A stretch of DNA of 64,000 nucleotides from Symsagittifera roscoffensis (taxonomy: Eukaryota > Xenacoelomorpha > Acoela > Convolutidae). Location: the NCBI RefSeq assembly GCF_963678635.1, contig NC_087063.1, positions 18,957,814 through 19,021,813 on the forward strand. Direction: 5' to 3'. Below, in pieces: positions 9,001-17,840 of this stretch. The notes under the pieces were generated by a model, which had not been told where the DNA came from, made no database searches, and saw nothing but the letters and a program-made list of their open reading frames with translations. The translations under genes were made by a program, and so were the position numbers. Position 1 is the stretch's first letter. Each line of letters opens with the position of its first letter.

Positions 9001-11278
9001 TATAGTTTGGACTGCAGGAAAAAATCTTGCATTACCAGACACCTTAAGTCGAAATACACCACCTGAATTACTTACACGTAAAACCACAGTTGAAATACCC
9101 AAAAATATAAAATTCTACCTTGCAGAAAACGAAACATCACCCCGATTGGAATGCAAATATGCAGTAAAAACTGATATTGAACAATCACAAATAAATAATT
9201 TACAACATTTCCCACTTTATTTAGATTGTCAAAATAATCATTATGAAGTTGATTTACTTGGAACATCAACTTTCAAACCAATCCCATATTCTCAATGGAT
9301 AAAAAATAACACCCAACAAAAACGAACAAAACAACACCCGCCTAAAAAAGACCATTTTCCACTAATTGAAAAAGAAGATTTAACTGATAAAATAAATTTA
9401 TCAGGACCACAAACAAATGATTCAAAGTACACAATAAATCAAGTTTTTGACCTTCACGACCCACTTGATACAATACCCTTATCTACATTAGAAATCGAAA
9501 ACATTTCTCTCCCCCCAACAGAAACAATTACAATTTCAACACTGAAACAATATCAAAACCTTGACCCAGTAATTCGACAACTGAAATCATGGCACAAATA
9601 TAAAACTAAACCTATCAAAGCAGATTCAACCATTTTAGGAAATAAAACACTCCTCCGATATTTTCGAAAATTCAATAATACAACAATTAACGAAAACACA
9701 GACCTTCTAGAATACAAATTAAATGAATCTACAGTTCCATGTCTCCCTTTAAGTATGATTCTTATAGCTTTTAATATTTCACATACACAAAATATTAAAG
9801 GACACTCTGGATCAGAAAAAACATATTCAAATTTTATACAAAATTTTTACTTCCCAAATGCACCAATTTGGATAAAAGTACTATGCAATGATTGTATAGT
9901 ATGTCAACTAAATAAACCTTACCCAAATCAAAAACAAATAGCACAAAAACAAGATTTTAAAGGACAAAGTTTGTACTTCAATCATCGTATCTCATTTGAT
10001 ACTAAAGGACCAATTTCACCCTCATCAGAAGGAAACTCCTACATTATGGTAATTGTTGACGCATTTACACATTATGTAGCACTTAACCCAGTACCACATT
10101 GTAACGCTTATTACGCTTACACAACACTCTATGAACACTGGATAGCAAAATTCGGACTACCAGAAATTTTAGTTACAGACAACGGTACAGAATTCATAAA
10201 TAATGAAATTATCACACTATGTCATTTATATAACATTAAACACAAACCACGTACATCTCATGCACCTTGGACAAACGGCTTAGTCGAAGGTATGAACCGT
10301 TCATTACAAGAATATCTTAGATGTATCATCAACGGAAATGATACAAAATATACCGAATGGTCAGCAGATGTAAAATTATTTCCCTTAGCATATAATTCAC
10401 AAATTACGACAACTTTAGGAATGTCACCATACGAAATGGTTTTTAACCAAAAGCCACGCAAACCAATAATGTTTACAGCAAATTCTCATAAAAACGCACA
10501 AGGTTATTGTCAACCAAATAAAGACTCAATTTGTTATAACCTACCTTTACATACACACGACGAAGATCATTTTCATCACCCACAAATTCTTAAACTAGCC
10601 TCCGGTACACACACCGAATGGATTCTAAATAGAGATAAAAAACACAATGAAATTTATCAAAAAATAACAAAAAAGTTGTTACAAAGGCAAAATATTAATG
10701 AACAAATAAATTCACGCTTTACACCAGCCTCCGATTTAAAAATTGGAACATTTGTTTTAATACCCAATTTTAATACTCAAAAAGGAATTTCAAAAAAGTT
10801 ACAACCCCTTCGTAAAGGACCATACCAAATAATTGCAAAACCCACTGATGTCACATATAAAATCACCGACTCAGACAAAAAAAGAATCGTTCAACACCGA
10901 AATAACCTATTACCTTATTATCCAAAAGAATACGCACTTCGCGAACTAACTCAATTATATTCTTTTATAGGTTTAAAAGTTATTCAAAATGGCCCACATA
11001 CGGAAAATACAACAAAGGAACAAAATGATATTCACCTCGGAAATCAAAATACAAAATCAACTACCACAAAAAACAATACAAAAAATCTAGATCAAAATAC
11101 ATCTCAAAAAGAAAGAAAAAATAGAAAAATGACAGAACAAATAATACCCCAAGAACAAATCGACAAATCAGAACATAGAGAGTCTTCACGACTTAGAAAT
11201 CAACCACGTAAAAATTATAAATTATTCATCCCACAATCTAAAATATTAAAGAAAGTTGAATTTCAAAAACAACTTTAA
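3038..11278 (+). CDS. gag-pol: Gag-Pol polyprotein (Ty3/gypsy type), 2746 aa in one frame
   Basis: Replication polyprotein with no frameshift or stop between Gag and Pol. Order of parts: an N-terminal region of about 590 residues, globular then Q/N/T-rich and unfamiliar; a retrotransposon Gag core at about 599-790 (FTGTDPEYSVEDYL); a zinc knuckle CX2CX4HX4C at 842-855; an R/N/S/Y-rich tail at about 900-1080, probably RNA-binding; an aspartic protease with active site DSGAE (D1229); a reverse transcriptase at about 1558-1870 with YLDD at 1737-1740; RNase H with CDAS (D1886), the RECTAI glutamate and FTDHKP; an integrase with an HHCC finger from H2249 and a DD35E triad D2321, D2381, E2417; and a GPY/F-type domain near G2594. 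There is no chromodomain. Every catalytic residue checked is present. The start at 3038 overlaps the upstream ORF by 26 nt, suggesting coupled or leaky-scanning initiation. Confidence 0.93.
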   Translation: MSSTHTPGEESPDDDEIFPFIVDATTDRGQHIFCTNLLLNLFEPGISPCKTEFPDVKIKRQIIDHYLKDICNITQQYGIYSIEFTSPNHNNRKYTIQTDDLDLEFSKVFSEYIKSIQYHNSQRANSIFTNEVFAIIYSYISILENEIPITNVSPTETSKHLRVRHEITLLSSYLNIIKENFTKDDVSQHTKHDLQKILAWFIIDYFTHNIDLIAQARKNFRPQNSNDDTAITEQSDYVWDPEWSHPAFISFPQSISSQAISTISYIRDYVKIIPFTIDATPLNYNTFLPDTQNNSLNSTVIHNENLNGTRNLTQQDIQTPSHFINEEIVHTTTTQQSISPIRPNLTTPRNTNPSQTQVTLQSTVKPSVAPKYSHMDYQTYRPMTIPSKTRKTFTRNNFADHNYNYTHPSKTYNQPQRNFNQYTRSRNWDNPMTQPNSINFQTNPPQDHSENYPFFQQNKNKKQTSYQMDYLSSDDDFLQPDIFAPNTQEYRRQEIQKTRTNHRNFSPQPIDAQHQQPIQQQNLINTQSFQPIQQQNPMTTHSYQPSQMQNEIPLPYYLQQHEITRNQLSNFSQMPNAAESLQMTMNPYLMGGSSITSNKPLMVFTGTDPEYSVEDYLNAVTANLILNIGPEPINTPLHQNWIHRRTALIQTTLDGAAQKWFSVLPLEIKSNWKRFTQEFSKMFDSERNKQQQRVLCNEIRRLPNETIKQIAVRIETLVRKAYSLNTHDYKNTKMTEILMMTLTPQLRKIAIKKRASHPSSIREPDLDFRKLVDKLEQAEITMKLEETENLKLQYVNRIETTPTNINNIQESETDLVEKITEILNIYEKNPNFKGKPSFKKWCNYCRRYGHSISECRQKQQDNQNKPQKYKEPNKSFYQYMKKDQNLPNKTVHSNNSSGKPLPNNTNYTRNQSPYNSSYRGRSPERRNTQNSSQNHYNRPNSRSNYSRSNSNTQRFVSRSNSQSRNNYYPNNQSRNSSYNRNRNYSYNRNRSYSNNRNQNYPNNQSRNNSYNRSNYNRPNNNYQNRSRNNSQNRHSSYNNRYRNYSQSPHRNNNNYNNSNNRHRSSTPKHQRQINQVQSNPETTSDPPGIDDTVTDTLQLNQINCTSSDSESDTENTLSINMIKVENDYESVIYEQPFSSHIYENQSEFLQNYYTTPINSTPTTQETNEINTTNQTNKNTKTKCLNTNHIYQNIQKEQPKEKIWTIPFLLESPRNKEFQPPDLEIDFLIDSGAESNIINIPTWNEIKTLHPKLTPLETSSKLATAQGSTLINYGKIQLFLLPTRTMEQSKILNKPFKQIFHITDIKYNIIGIPFISKYIPTINILNSKILIKDKYTKTKETSLTFFQRLNKQPPFFSKFYPIFNQQKKHLKPLSGNIYNFSIKQVHQYDKEQNKQKFYMSEFEFKPIHKFFKITISSIKYLKNSNSDIISLHVYNNTPYQVTLPLGLLGYCETNATISPIHEKAYRVNNILQLLDICQSTILNEELSINNIISNENRNTDYFTKTPYFKPTFNISNYTEDQQKFLTMFNFQHSQITQDEFEKLAKQLIKYSSVYATLKFDVGKISSSLHLPLKPDAVFKKQRASKVPIHLHDKVNRLLDILEQYNIISPVNKEEQPKGNTFINPVIILAKGESLKIVLDARYLNSLIDESKCNWPIEPIQVILTKINGKYFTTADMNSAYNQMPLDEQSRRLTQFVIGNQQYEFNRLFYGISIGPAAFSAFMSKIFRPLILKKNAITYLDDVFMQSQTKDEMFNVLEKYHQILQNENLKAAPDKSHFFLTRVKFLGHNIERKTITPLKSRIDAIQKLQPPTNKKKIQEFLGMLNFLSKYVYKMQLYLRPFYNILRQQNNFEWNTEQQTRFEEVKKLLTEQISNTIPDSNQPFYAMCDASNFGIGAALLQSHNGTNKMNLISANSRLFTQAELRLSTLMRECTAIIYTLTEYEFLILGSKHPTVLFTDHKPIIFLFTQKSNPNHRVYRFQLILMKFPNLHIVWTAGKNLALPDTLSRNTPPELLTRKTTVEIPKNIKFYLAENETSPRLECKYAVKTDIEQSQINNLQHFPLYLDCQNNHYEVDLLGTSTFKPIPYSQWIKNNTQQKRTKQHPPKKDHFPLIEKEDLTDKINLSGPQTNDSKYTINQVFDLHDPLDTIPLSTLEIENISLPPTETITISTLKQYQNLDPVIRQLKSWHKYKTKPIKADSTILGNKTLLRYFRKFNNTTINENTDLLEYKLNESTVPCLPLSMILIAFNISHTQNIKGHSGSEKTYSNFIQNFYFPNAPIWIKVLCNDCIVCQLNKPYPNQKQIAQKQDFKGQSLYFNHRISFDTKGPISPSSEGNSYIMVIVDAFTHYVALNPVPHCNAYYAYTTLYEHWIAKFGLPEILVTDNGTEFINNEIITLCHLYNIKHKPRTSHAPWTNGLVEGMNRSLQEYLRCIINGNDTKYTEWSADVKLFPLAYNSQITTTLGMSPYEMVFNQKPRKPIMFTANSHKNAQGYCQPNKDSICYNLPLHTHDEDHFHHPQILKLASGTHTEWILNRDKKHNEIYQKITKKLLQRQNINEQINSRFTPASDLKIGTFVLIPNFNTQKGISKKLQPLRKGPYQIIAKPTDVTYKITDSDKKRIVQHRNNLLPYYPKEYALRELTQLYSFIGLKVIQNGPHTENTTKEQNDIHLGNQNTKSTTTKNNTKNLDQNTSQKERKNRKMTEQIIPQEQIDKSEHRESSRLRNQPRKNYKLFIPQSKILKKVEFQKQL

Positions 11279-12098
11279 TTCTACATTTAATAATCTTTGC
11301 ACCTCTGAAACATTTTACACTTTCATTTTTCAAAATAACATGCTGACAAACACGCAGCGATTCTAGTTCATAATTAGCCAATAGGATTCATCCAATCCGT
11401 CACCTTCTCTAACTCTAACACAAACCAACTAGACGAACGATATTAAACCCCAGGCATATCTATAACTATAACTTTACGACCTCCAGGTCAAAAATAAGCA
11501 AACCACTCCAACTTGACAACTAAAATAAATATCACCATAATATCATAACCCTCCCTTATCTAATAAACCAAAGATCAACAATATTTCCCCAACTCAGACC
11601 TCAAATACCCCCCAAAGCAAATTTGTTAACTTAGCCTAAAGTAACAAAATGAACATTTTAATTAGCCTAAAGTATAAAAATCTCACCATACCCCGGATCA
11701 TTTGACAAACAAAAATAAAGAAAAAGACGACCTCCCAGTCACCATGAAAATTGCCCCCAACAATTTTTTACAAAACTCAACCCACTTGTCAAAAAACTAA
11801 TAAATAATCCGACCACACTAGAAAATCGCCTCAAACAGCAAAAAATATTCGACCAAGAGATCATTTCTTAAATGCTCTTCTCTCAATCAGTTACTCAAAT
11901 ACTCATAAATTTTAAACATTTTTTTACAATACTTGAAACCTTTATAATATTTCTTTTTGATATACTTGAATCTTTTCTAATAATCCTAATCATTTTTTGT
12001 AACATTTTTTAAATTTTCTACACTATACTCGAACTATTCCTCCAACTTTCCAAAACCCTTGATTACATCCACAGGTACAATTCATATAACTTGTCTAA
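11279..12098 (+). other. spacer between gag-pol and the env block, with a candidate splice acceptor
   Basis: No ORF of note. It has a repeated TTAGCCTAAAGTA motif (around 11630-11675). A pyrimidine-rich stretch ends in CATCCACAG|GTAC, with the AG at 12073-12074, about 25 nt before the 62-aa ORF. That is a plausible acceptor for a spliced env-type mRNA. This region is absent from element 2. Confidence 0.4.
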
Positions 12099-12287
12099 AT
12101 GATACGAAAAATTTTCAGTAGAACTGATATTTTTTTATTGTTTGTAATTTTCATAGCATTCTTATCATCCCTCATTTTGACCATATGTAAATGTATAAAG
12201 AAAGCAATCTTCACATTTGCCCTAGCAACAATCCTCCTAATTCTTTTTTTAGAAGAATATTATAATAAACATAAACCTTCCCACTAA
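12099..12287 (+). CDS. 62-aa small two-helix membrane protein
   Basis: It starts just after the candidate splice acceptor. Two hydrophobic segments (about residues 9-29, FLLFVIFIAFLSSLI, and 35-52, AIFTFALATILLILFL) are separated by a short CKCIKK basic turn. The shape resembles small hydrophobic proteins such as viroporins, but there is no homology evidence. It stops 5 nt before the ATG-less frame opens at 12293, in a different frame. It may be an independent protein, or a leader exon spliced to the downstream frame. It is lost from element 2. Confidence 0.5.
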   Translation: MIRKIFSRTDIFLLFVIFIAFLSSLILTICKCIKKAIFTFALATILLILFLEEYYNKHKPSH

Positions 12288-12292
12288 AGTAA

Positions 12293-13429
12293 CAATTCAA
12301 AAATCCATCAAAAATTGCTACCCAACAGTCACAGAATCAGTCTTCACCGACATCATCCCAAGATAACCTAACACCACCATCAACTACTCAAAATCCTCAA
12401 ATATCTACACGAATTTCTTTTCAAGACAATCCATACACTTTTGAAGAACGACATGCTCGTTTATCAGAACCACTAGAACCAGTTCAACGACAAGCACCTC
12501 TAAGCGAACCAACATATAACCTATACCCAACACTACCACAAGAACTAAGTAGAATAAGAAATCCTAGTCAAAACCAAAATACAGTCGAAATAAATAGACA
12601 AATTATACATCCTCGACGAAACAGAAATTTTCAAACTCCCCGAGTTCATTTTGATATACCTCAATCCCCATCACAAAACACTCCAGAAAACCCCATTGGT
12701 ATATTACCAGAAACCCCTACACTTCTTTCACAACGTAGCACCTCAAGCCTACCATCAGATTACTTAGGTTCAACACCAACATCTGAACAAATACGTGAAA
12801 ATCCCTTTAACCCCCCAAACCAGGCATCACGACTACCATATTGGACAACACATTCATTTACACAAGGTGAATTAAATTTAGTCAATAATCCAATAGATAT
12901 TTCTACGGATACAACAACATCCTCATCACTACCAGAAACATTATCACTACCATCAACACCATCAATAAGCCAGATTTCACCACCACCTTTTAACTTAAAT
13001 TTTCCAAATAATCTCGACGCCAGATATCGAGAACAATCATCAATAAATATTCCTTTAAGACTAGATTGGAATACATTTACAGCACCTCCACCATTATTTG
13101 GACAACATCAAGAAAGTAACCGCCTTCATAACTGGGCACTTAATAGATTACAATATCGCCAAGATATTCACAACGATATCCGTGATCACAATATTCAAAT
13201 ACTCCAACAAAACAGTTTACAATTAAAGTTTGAAATCACAGTTAAGTTAAACAATATTACCCAACATCCCTACCCATTAAACCCACCTAACATAACAGCT
13301 CAATCACTATCACCACCGTTTATAACTACTGAAGTAATATACAAATACGACAGATATACCAAAAACACAATTGGTTACATTACATTTTATAATCCATACT
13401 CAGGATTATCATACACATGTATATTCTAA
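12293..13429 (+). CDS. 378-codon open frame with no ATG, probably reached by splicing
   Basis: The frame is open from the codon after a TAA at 12290 to the TAA at 13427-13429 and contains no methionine codon at all, yet it is clearly protein-like. The N-terminal two thirds are Q/S/P/T-rich and disordered. The last 130 residues look folded, with aromatic residues and motifs such as RLDWNTFTAPPPLFGQ and the C-terminal SGLSYTCIF. It overlaps the start of the Env-like ORF by 13 nt. Without an ATG it needs splicing from an upstream exon, recoding or a non-AUG start. AG dinucleotides at about 12325-12345 (CCAACAG, TCACAG, AATCAG) could act as acceptors. Function unknown. Confidence 0.65.
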   Translation, partial: QFKNPSKIATQQSQNQSSPTSSQDNLTPPSTTQNPQISTRISFQDNPYTFEERHARLSEPLEPVQRQAPLSEPTYNLYPTLPQELSRIRNPSQNQNTVEINRQIIHPRRNRNFQTPRVHFDIPQSPSQNTPENPIGILPETPTLLSQRSTSSLPSDYLGSTPTSEQIRENPFNPPNQASRLPYWTTHSFTQGELNLVNNPIDISTDTTTSSSLPETLSLPSTPSISQISPPPFNLNFPNNLDARYREQSSINIPLRLDWNTFTAPPPLFGQHQESNRLHNWALNRLQYRQDIHNDIRDHNIQILQQNSLQLKFEITVKLNNITQHPYPLNPPNITAQSLSPPFITTEVIYKYDRYTKNTIGYITFYNPYSGLSYTCIF

Positions 13430-16035
13430 AATTATTAATTTTTCTCCAACTCCTTTTTCTAATAATCTCAAATCAAAACATAAACCCTTCTCCTCGTACA
13501 GGACCACAAGATTTATTAGTAACACATTACGATTGTGAAGAAAATGAACAAAAAACACTACATAAATATGCAATAAATCAAGTATCACAATGTGAAACAG
13601 AACCACAAGCTATAGAAACCACAGATGTAATAGCAACACTCTATTCAAAAGCCCGAGCAACAACAGTTACAGGTTATAAATTCACAGCAACATTTTCCGA
13701 AAAGAAAGTACATTGTTCACAAGTCTCGAACGGAAACAAAAACCGACTTGACCATGAATCATTCTATCAGAGTAATATAGAACGTCTTTTACATCTCAAT
13801 CCCGACGATTGTAAAAATGAATTACTTAGACTAAACATCACACAAAATAAAAACTCCGCAAGAAAGTTAGTTAACTTTCAAGTTTTTTCAGACTCTGTAC
13901 ATCAATCACAACTTGAAAGACACCAAGGACATATAAAACTAGACGAAAAATACCCGTATAACGGCGCACACGGACGATTAACCTATGACCTACACGATAA
14001 ACATTGGATACCACACATTGGTATAAATGACCCATCAAACTGCAAAGCAGACACAAAAAATAAAGGATACCAAGAAATAATGTTTTTCGATTGGAAAATA
14101 CAACTCGAAAAAATACAACTAACACGAGATTTATCAGATAATACAATGATCTATCAAGGAATCCGATTACCTTGTAAAAATGATCAAGGTTATTGCGACC
14201 CTACAACGAGAACACAAGCAACCATTGTTTGGTTCCCCGAAGATACATGTACAACATTTCAAGTAGCAAAAATACACGCTCGTATGATAAAATTTCACGA
14301 AAAATATTTTATACAATCAATTCCATATGAACAAGTCCATCCATCACGAAAACTAAGTTCAAATTTTAGAAACATAGACAATATAGAAAATAAATTGACA
14401 CGTTTTCAAATATATCAAGAAACAGAACTTGCATGTAAATACAGGAATCCACTTCACAAAACACAATACTCTGAAATATTAGTTGAATACGAAAAAGGAT
14501 TCGACATGACCACTGGAAAAGTAAAAATCGACCCATATGCCACAGGTCATCCTCTAAACGAAGGAACATCCTATATACCAGTTAATTTTGAAAAAAGCAA
14601 CGGACAACCTGGTGGACATCTAAAACCCCATGACACCAGAAGCACACGCTTACAAGAATTATCACTAATGAATACTACATATTTCGGTAATATCCACTAT
14701 GATATTCATTTAGATATGAAACTAGATTATACAATTAGCCGAATTTTTCAAGAAATGTCACTCTCCGAATTAGAAACACTACACCAACTATGCGAATTAG
14801 AACGAACACAAATATTACAATCACTTGCACTAGCAGTATTAAAAATACCCTATGCAGGATACTTATTATCTGGAAATAGATCAAATTTTTTAGACTATGA
14901 AGGAAACATCTTATGGTTTTATACTTGTACTAAAAAAATATCACCACTATACGTTTTTGAAGATAAACGATGTTATAAAAGAATCCCTATCTTTTATAAG
15001 AATAAAGTACATTTCGTGGATACACTTTCACGAAGAACCTATTTCTGGGATACCGCAGTCCCATGTGGATCAGAAAACAGCCACAATGTAGTACAACTAA
15101 ACCCTGATGAAAATAAATATTATCTTCTCACTCCATATCCCACATTAATGCAATCACTCAAAAAATTTTCACCAGAAAGCATTCGCGCTATTGCTCGAAA
15201 CCCAAATATAGACTTACAATCAATAGGAATCTATTCAAAATCAGATATTCAACATCACATTAGAACACAACAATTCCAAGAATTATTAACACAAATGGAC
15301 ACTATACAAAGACAATCAATAGACCAAAATTTACGCAAACTTGCAGAAACCGCAGGATTTGCCGATATCTACACGCAAGACTATAGCGGATATTTTAAAG
15401 ACATTAAAGATTATATATATCTAAACGGTGAAAAATACCGTCCCCAAGATATATCACCAATTAACATTTTTAGCTTTGTTACACTCAAAAATGAGATCCT
15501 CGATTTTCTAGGATGGCCCTACTACATCTTAGAAAAATTGACTATTTTATACGCAATGTTTAACTTTATTGGATTTCTTTTCTCACTTTTAAAAGGAATC
15601 TACAACACATGTGCTATACACACACAAGTAAACAGACAAGCAAGCGTAGCACGCATACTCTTTGCAGGATTTTTTGGAATCTTTTCTACATCTATAAACA
15701 AAATTCTTTTAGACGCACAAATAAAAGAATATAACACAAAAATAGCAACACGACAAAATACATACGACGAAGAACATAACAATGTAGACATAACGCCAAC
15801 GGCACCACAATTACCACCCCTACCAAATAACCATCCACTATCCCTAGTCCCACGAAATTTTCGAAATTTAGCCATCACACATAATCCAAATTTTCGACTC
15901 ACCACATCACAAAGTCCCATTCAACATATAATGACACACCAGTCACAAGATGATAATACTTATGAACAAATTATTGAACAACCCCATACCACCGCTTTTC
16001 AGTCTCAAAATAATCATTTTTTTAGCCCACGATGA
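13417..16035 (+). CDS. env: envelope-like membrane glycoprotein, 872 aa
   Basis: A signal peptide is evident at residues 1-19 (LKLLIFLQLLFLII). The large ectodomain has many cysteines, begins with a YDC motif (38-40) and carries several N-X-S/T sites. A strong membrane segment lies at about 706-727 (LTILYAMFNFIGFLFSLL), a second hydrophobic stretch at about 746-765, and a tail of roughly 100 residues rich in P, Q, N and H follows. Size and topology fit a virus-type fusion glycoprotein that lets a retroelement form infectious particles. The YDC-plus-cysteine N-terminus recalls envelope proteins captured by LTR elements from negative-strand RNA viruses such as chuviruses, but that is a guess from pattern only. 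There is no clear furin site. The stop overlaps the next ATG (ATGA). Confidence 0.7.
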   Translation: MYILKLLIFLQLLFLIISNQNINPSPRTGPQDLLVTHYDCEENEQKTLHKYAINQVSQCETEPQAIETTDVIATLYSKARATTVTGYKFTATFSEKKVHCSQVSNGNKNRLDHESFYQSNIERLLHLNPDDCKNELLRLNITQNKNSARKLVNFQVFSDSVHQSQLERHQGHIKLDEKYPYNGAHGRLTYDLHDKHWIPHIGINDPSNCKADTKNKGYQEIMFFDWKIQLEKIQLTRDLSDNTMIYQGIRLPCKNDQGYCDPTTRTQATIVWFPEDTCTTFQVAKIHARMIKFHEKYFIQSIPYEQVHPSRKLSSNFRNIDNIENKLTRFQIYQETELACKYRNPLHKTQYSEILVEYEKGFDMTTGKVKIDPYATGHPLNEGTSYIPVNFEKSNGQPGGHLKPHDTRSTRLQELSLMNTTYFGNIHYDIHLDMKLDYTISRIFQEMSLSELETLHQLCELERTQILQSLALAVLKIPYAGYLLSGNRSNFLDYEGNILWFYTCTKKISPLYVFEDKRCYKRIPIFYKNKVHFVDTLSRRTYFWDTAVPCGSENSHNVVQLNPDENKYYLLTPYPTLMQSLKKFSPESIRAIARNPNIDLQSIGIYSKSDIQHHIRTQQFQELLTQMDTIQRQSIDQNLRKLAETAGFADIYTQDYSGYFKDIKDYIYLNGEKYRPQDISPINIFSFVTLKNEILDFLGWPYYILEKLTILYAMFNFIGFLFSLLKGIYNTCAIHTQVNRQASVARILFAGFFGIFSTSINKILLDAQIKEYNTKIATRQNTYDEEHNNVDITPTAPQLPPLPNNHPLSLVPRNFRNLAITHNPNFRLTTSQSPIQHIMTHQSQDDNTYEQIIEQPHTTAFQSQNNHFFSPR

Positions 16036-17837
16036 GCCGCCAACTTGGATCACTACACCGATCAAATTCCCACCCAACCAATCTTACCTCTCCAATCCCA
16101 ATAATACCACTTTTTGCTTTTCCGCCACCCGATTTTCCATCTAGTAATGTAACATCAGGCATGAATTCCGACACTAATTCACACATCTCAGTTTTATATT
16201 CCATCTCACAACTCAATAACCCGAATATTGAAACCCCCGATGAATTTGCCGACTCAGAACCATCCCCATCCAATAATTTTCATAACTCTTCTAATTTTTC
16301 TCAACCCCCTTTTCAACCCATATTATCCAATAACCCTGACCCAATCACTTCCACACCCTCTTATGCTTCCCAAGTTACCCCAACCTACTCCTCACTTCAT
16401 TCTGACCAATCATCTCATTCTCCAGACACCCCCCGAATCTCCCCAGAGCTAGATAATTTTATTACCCTTCAACAACAACCCTACCACCTCCATACCCCAA
16501 CAATAAACCAAATCTCCTCCACAATAAATTCATCCAACCCCCCTACCCCTACACCCTCTTCAAATTATACTGAATCATTAGCACCATCATCCACATCAAC
16601 TGAATCTTCACTCAACACTAATAGAGCTTACCGCACTCTTAAAAGAAAGTTCCCCAACCATCCTTTCCCAGCAAAACCAGGAACAGCCCGTGAATACATC
16701 AACCACCCCAAGCATACTAACACAAAAGAATTTTTAGCCATCACCTTACCCTCATTCCCACAATACACCTTAAACACCCCCCACGACACTAACGAAACAC
16801 GCAACTTTGTAGATGAATACGTTTTAATGCCCACTCTCTCTTGGACCTCATATTATCATTTTACTAACCCTCTTTGCTTACCTTTATCTAACACTCACAT
16901 CGATATAGAGCGAAATATGGACATGCTATATCGACTCACTACACCACTAACCGCTAGACAATTTACTTACGTTGGATATAAAAAATCACTAAAAACACAC
17001 ACTGCACCTAGAGCTAACGAATATACACTCGAATACTATGATCACAACATCATCAGAGCTAACCAAGATCAATTCTTAGACGACGATCGCTTCGCTAATC
17101 CACAAATTACCGAGAAATTTTTCATCAAGACACCATATATATTTACACTAAACATCTTCGACCGAAAGTTTGATCACATTATTTCAGAAGCACTAACAGA
17201 CACACAAGCATACGAAAGTTTTAAGGAACGCTTCCAAATATTTTCACTAACCTTTCATTTCCTTGCACCACACGAAAGAGATTTACACTGCTCACACGAT
17301 ATTATGTTGCGCACTAAACAAACCCACACATATAGTTATTATCGCTTCATCCAAAATCACTTTGACCTACACACACCCTCTAGACAACCACACCATCGTT
17401 TTCAATTCATTAATTCCAAATACACTTCACCATTTTTCCTAAATTTCACATATTGCATTAAAGATACTAACCTTCATGGTATTCTTCGCAATTATGATCC
17501 CATAACCCAAATGTACATCTTCTGTCCCATCACCAAGACCTTCAACGCCGAAGAATCCCGACCCTTCCTTATCCCGCACGAGTTTGTACAACCTATAGAA
17601 ATCCCAATTTTAGAATTCATCCACAACACTAAATTCAATCACAAATTATATAATCTAATCCAAAACACACCTTATGAGTTTGCAGTTGGCACTGAAGAAC
17701 TAACCACTATCAAGGCACTCCAATTGCTTTGGCCACTGCTTCAGACTAAAAATATCATCCGCATCTTAGCTAAACTACTAACAACTTCAGAACTAATTCA
17801 CGACATCTTCCCCCACGGTTTTTTCCCCGACGACTAA
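16032..17837 (+). CDS. 601-aa protein of unknown function (last ORF of element 1)
   Basis: The ATG overlaps the env stop as ATGA, a typical termination-reinitiation layout. Residues 1 to about 205 are S/P/N/T-rich and disordered. A basic patch RTLKRKFPNHPF follows, which could be a nuclear signal. Residues about 220-601 look folded, with many aromatic residues. I recognise no family. The final 160 residues survive in element 2, fused in frame to the Gag N-terminus, which suggests this segment is useful or lies next to a needed RNA signal. The stop is followed after 3 nt by a consensus splice donor. Confidence 0.7.
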   Translation: MSRQLGSLHRSNSHPTNLTSPIPIIPLFAFPPPDFPSSNVTSGMNSDTNSHISVLYSISQLNNPNIETPDEFADSEPSPSNNFHNSSNFSQPPFQPILSNNPDPITSTPSYASQVTPTYSSLHSDQSSHSPDTPRISPELDNFITLQQQPYHLHTPTINQISSTINSSNPPTPTPSSNYTESLAPSSTSTESSLNTNRAYRTLKRKFPNHPFPAKPGTAREYINHPKHTNTKEFLAITLPSFPQYTLNTPHDTNETRNFVDEYVLMPTLSWTSYYHFTNPLCLPLSNTHIDIERNMDMLYRLTTPLTARQFTYVGYKKSLKTHTAPRANEYTLEYYDHNIIRANQDQFLDDDRFANPQITEKFFIKTPYIFTLNIFDRKFDHIISEALTDTQAYESFKERFQIFSLTFHFLAPHERDLHCSHDIMLRTKQTHTYSYYRFIQNHFDLHTPSRQPHHRFQFINSKYTSPFFLNFTYCIKDTNLHGILRNYDPITQMYIFCPITKTFNAEESRPFLIPHEFVQPIEIPILEFIHNTKFNHKLYNLIQNTPYEFAVGTEELTTIKALQLLWPLLQTKNIIRILAKLLTTSELIHDIFPHGFFPDD

Positions 17838-17840
17838 CAG

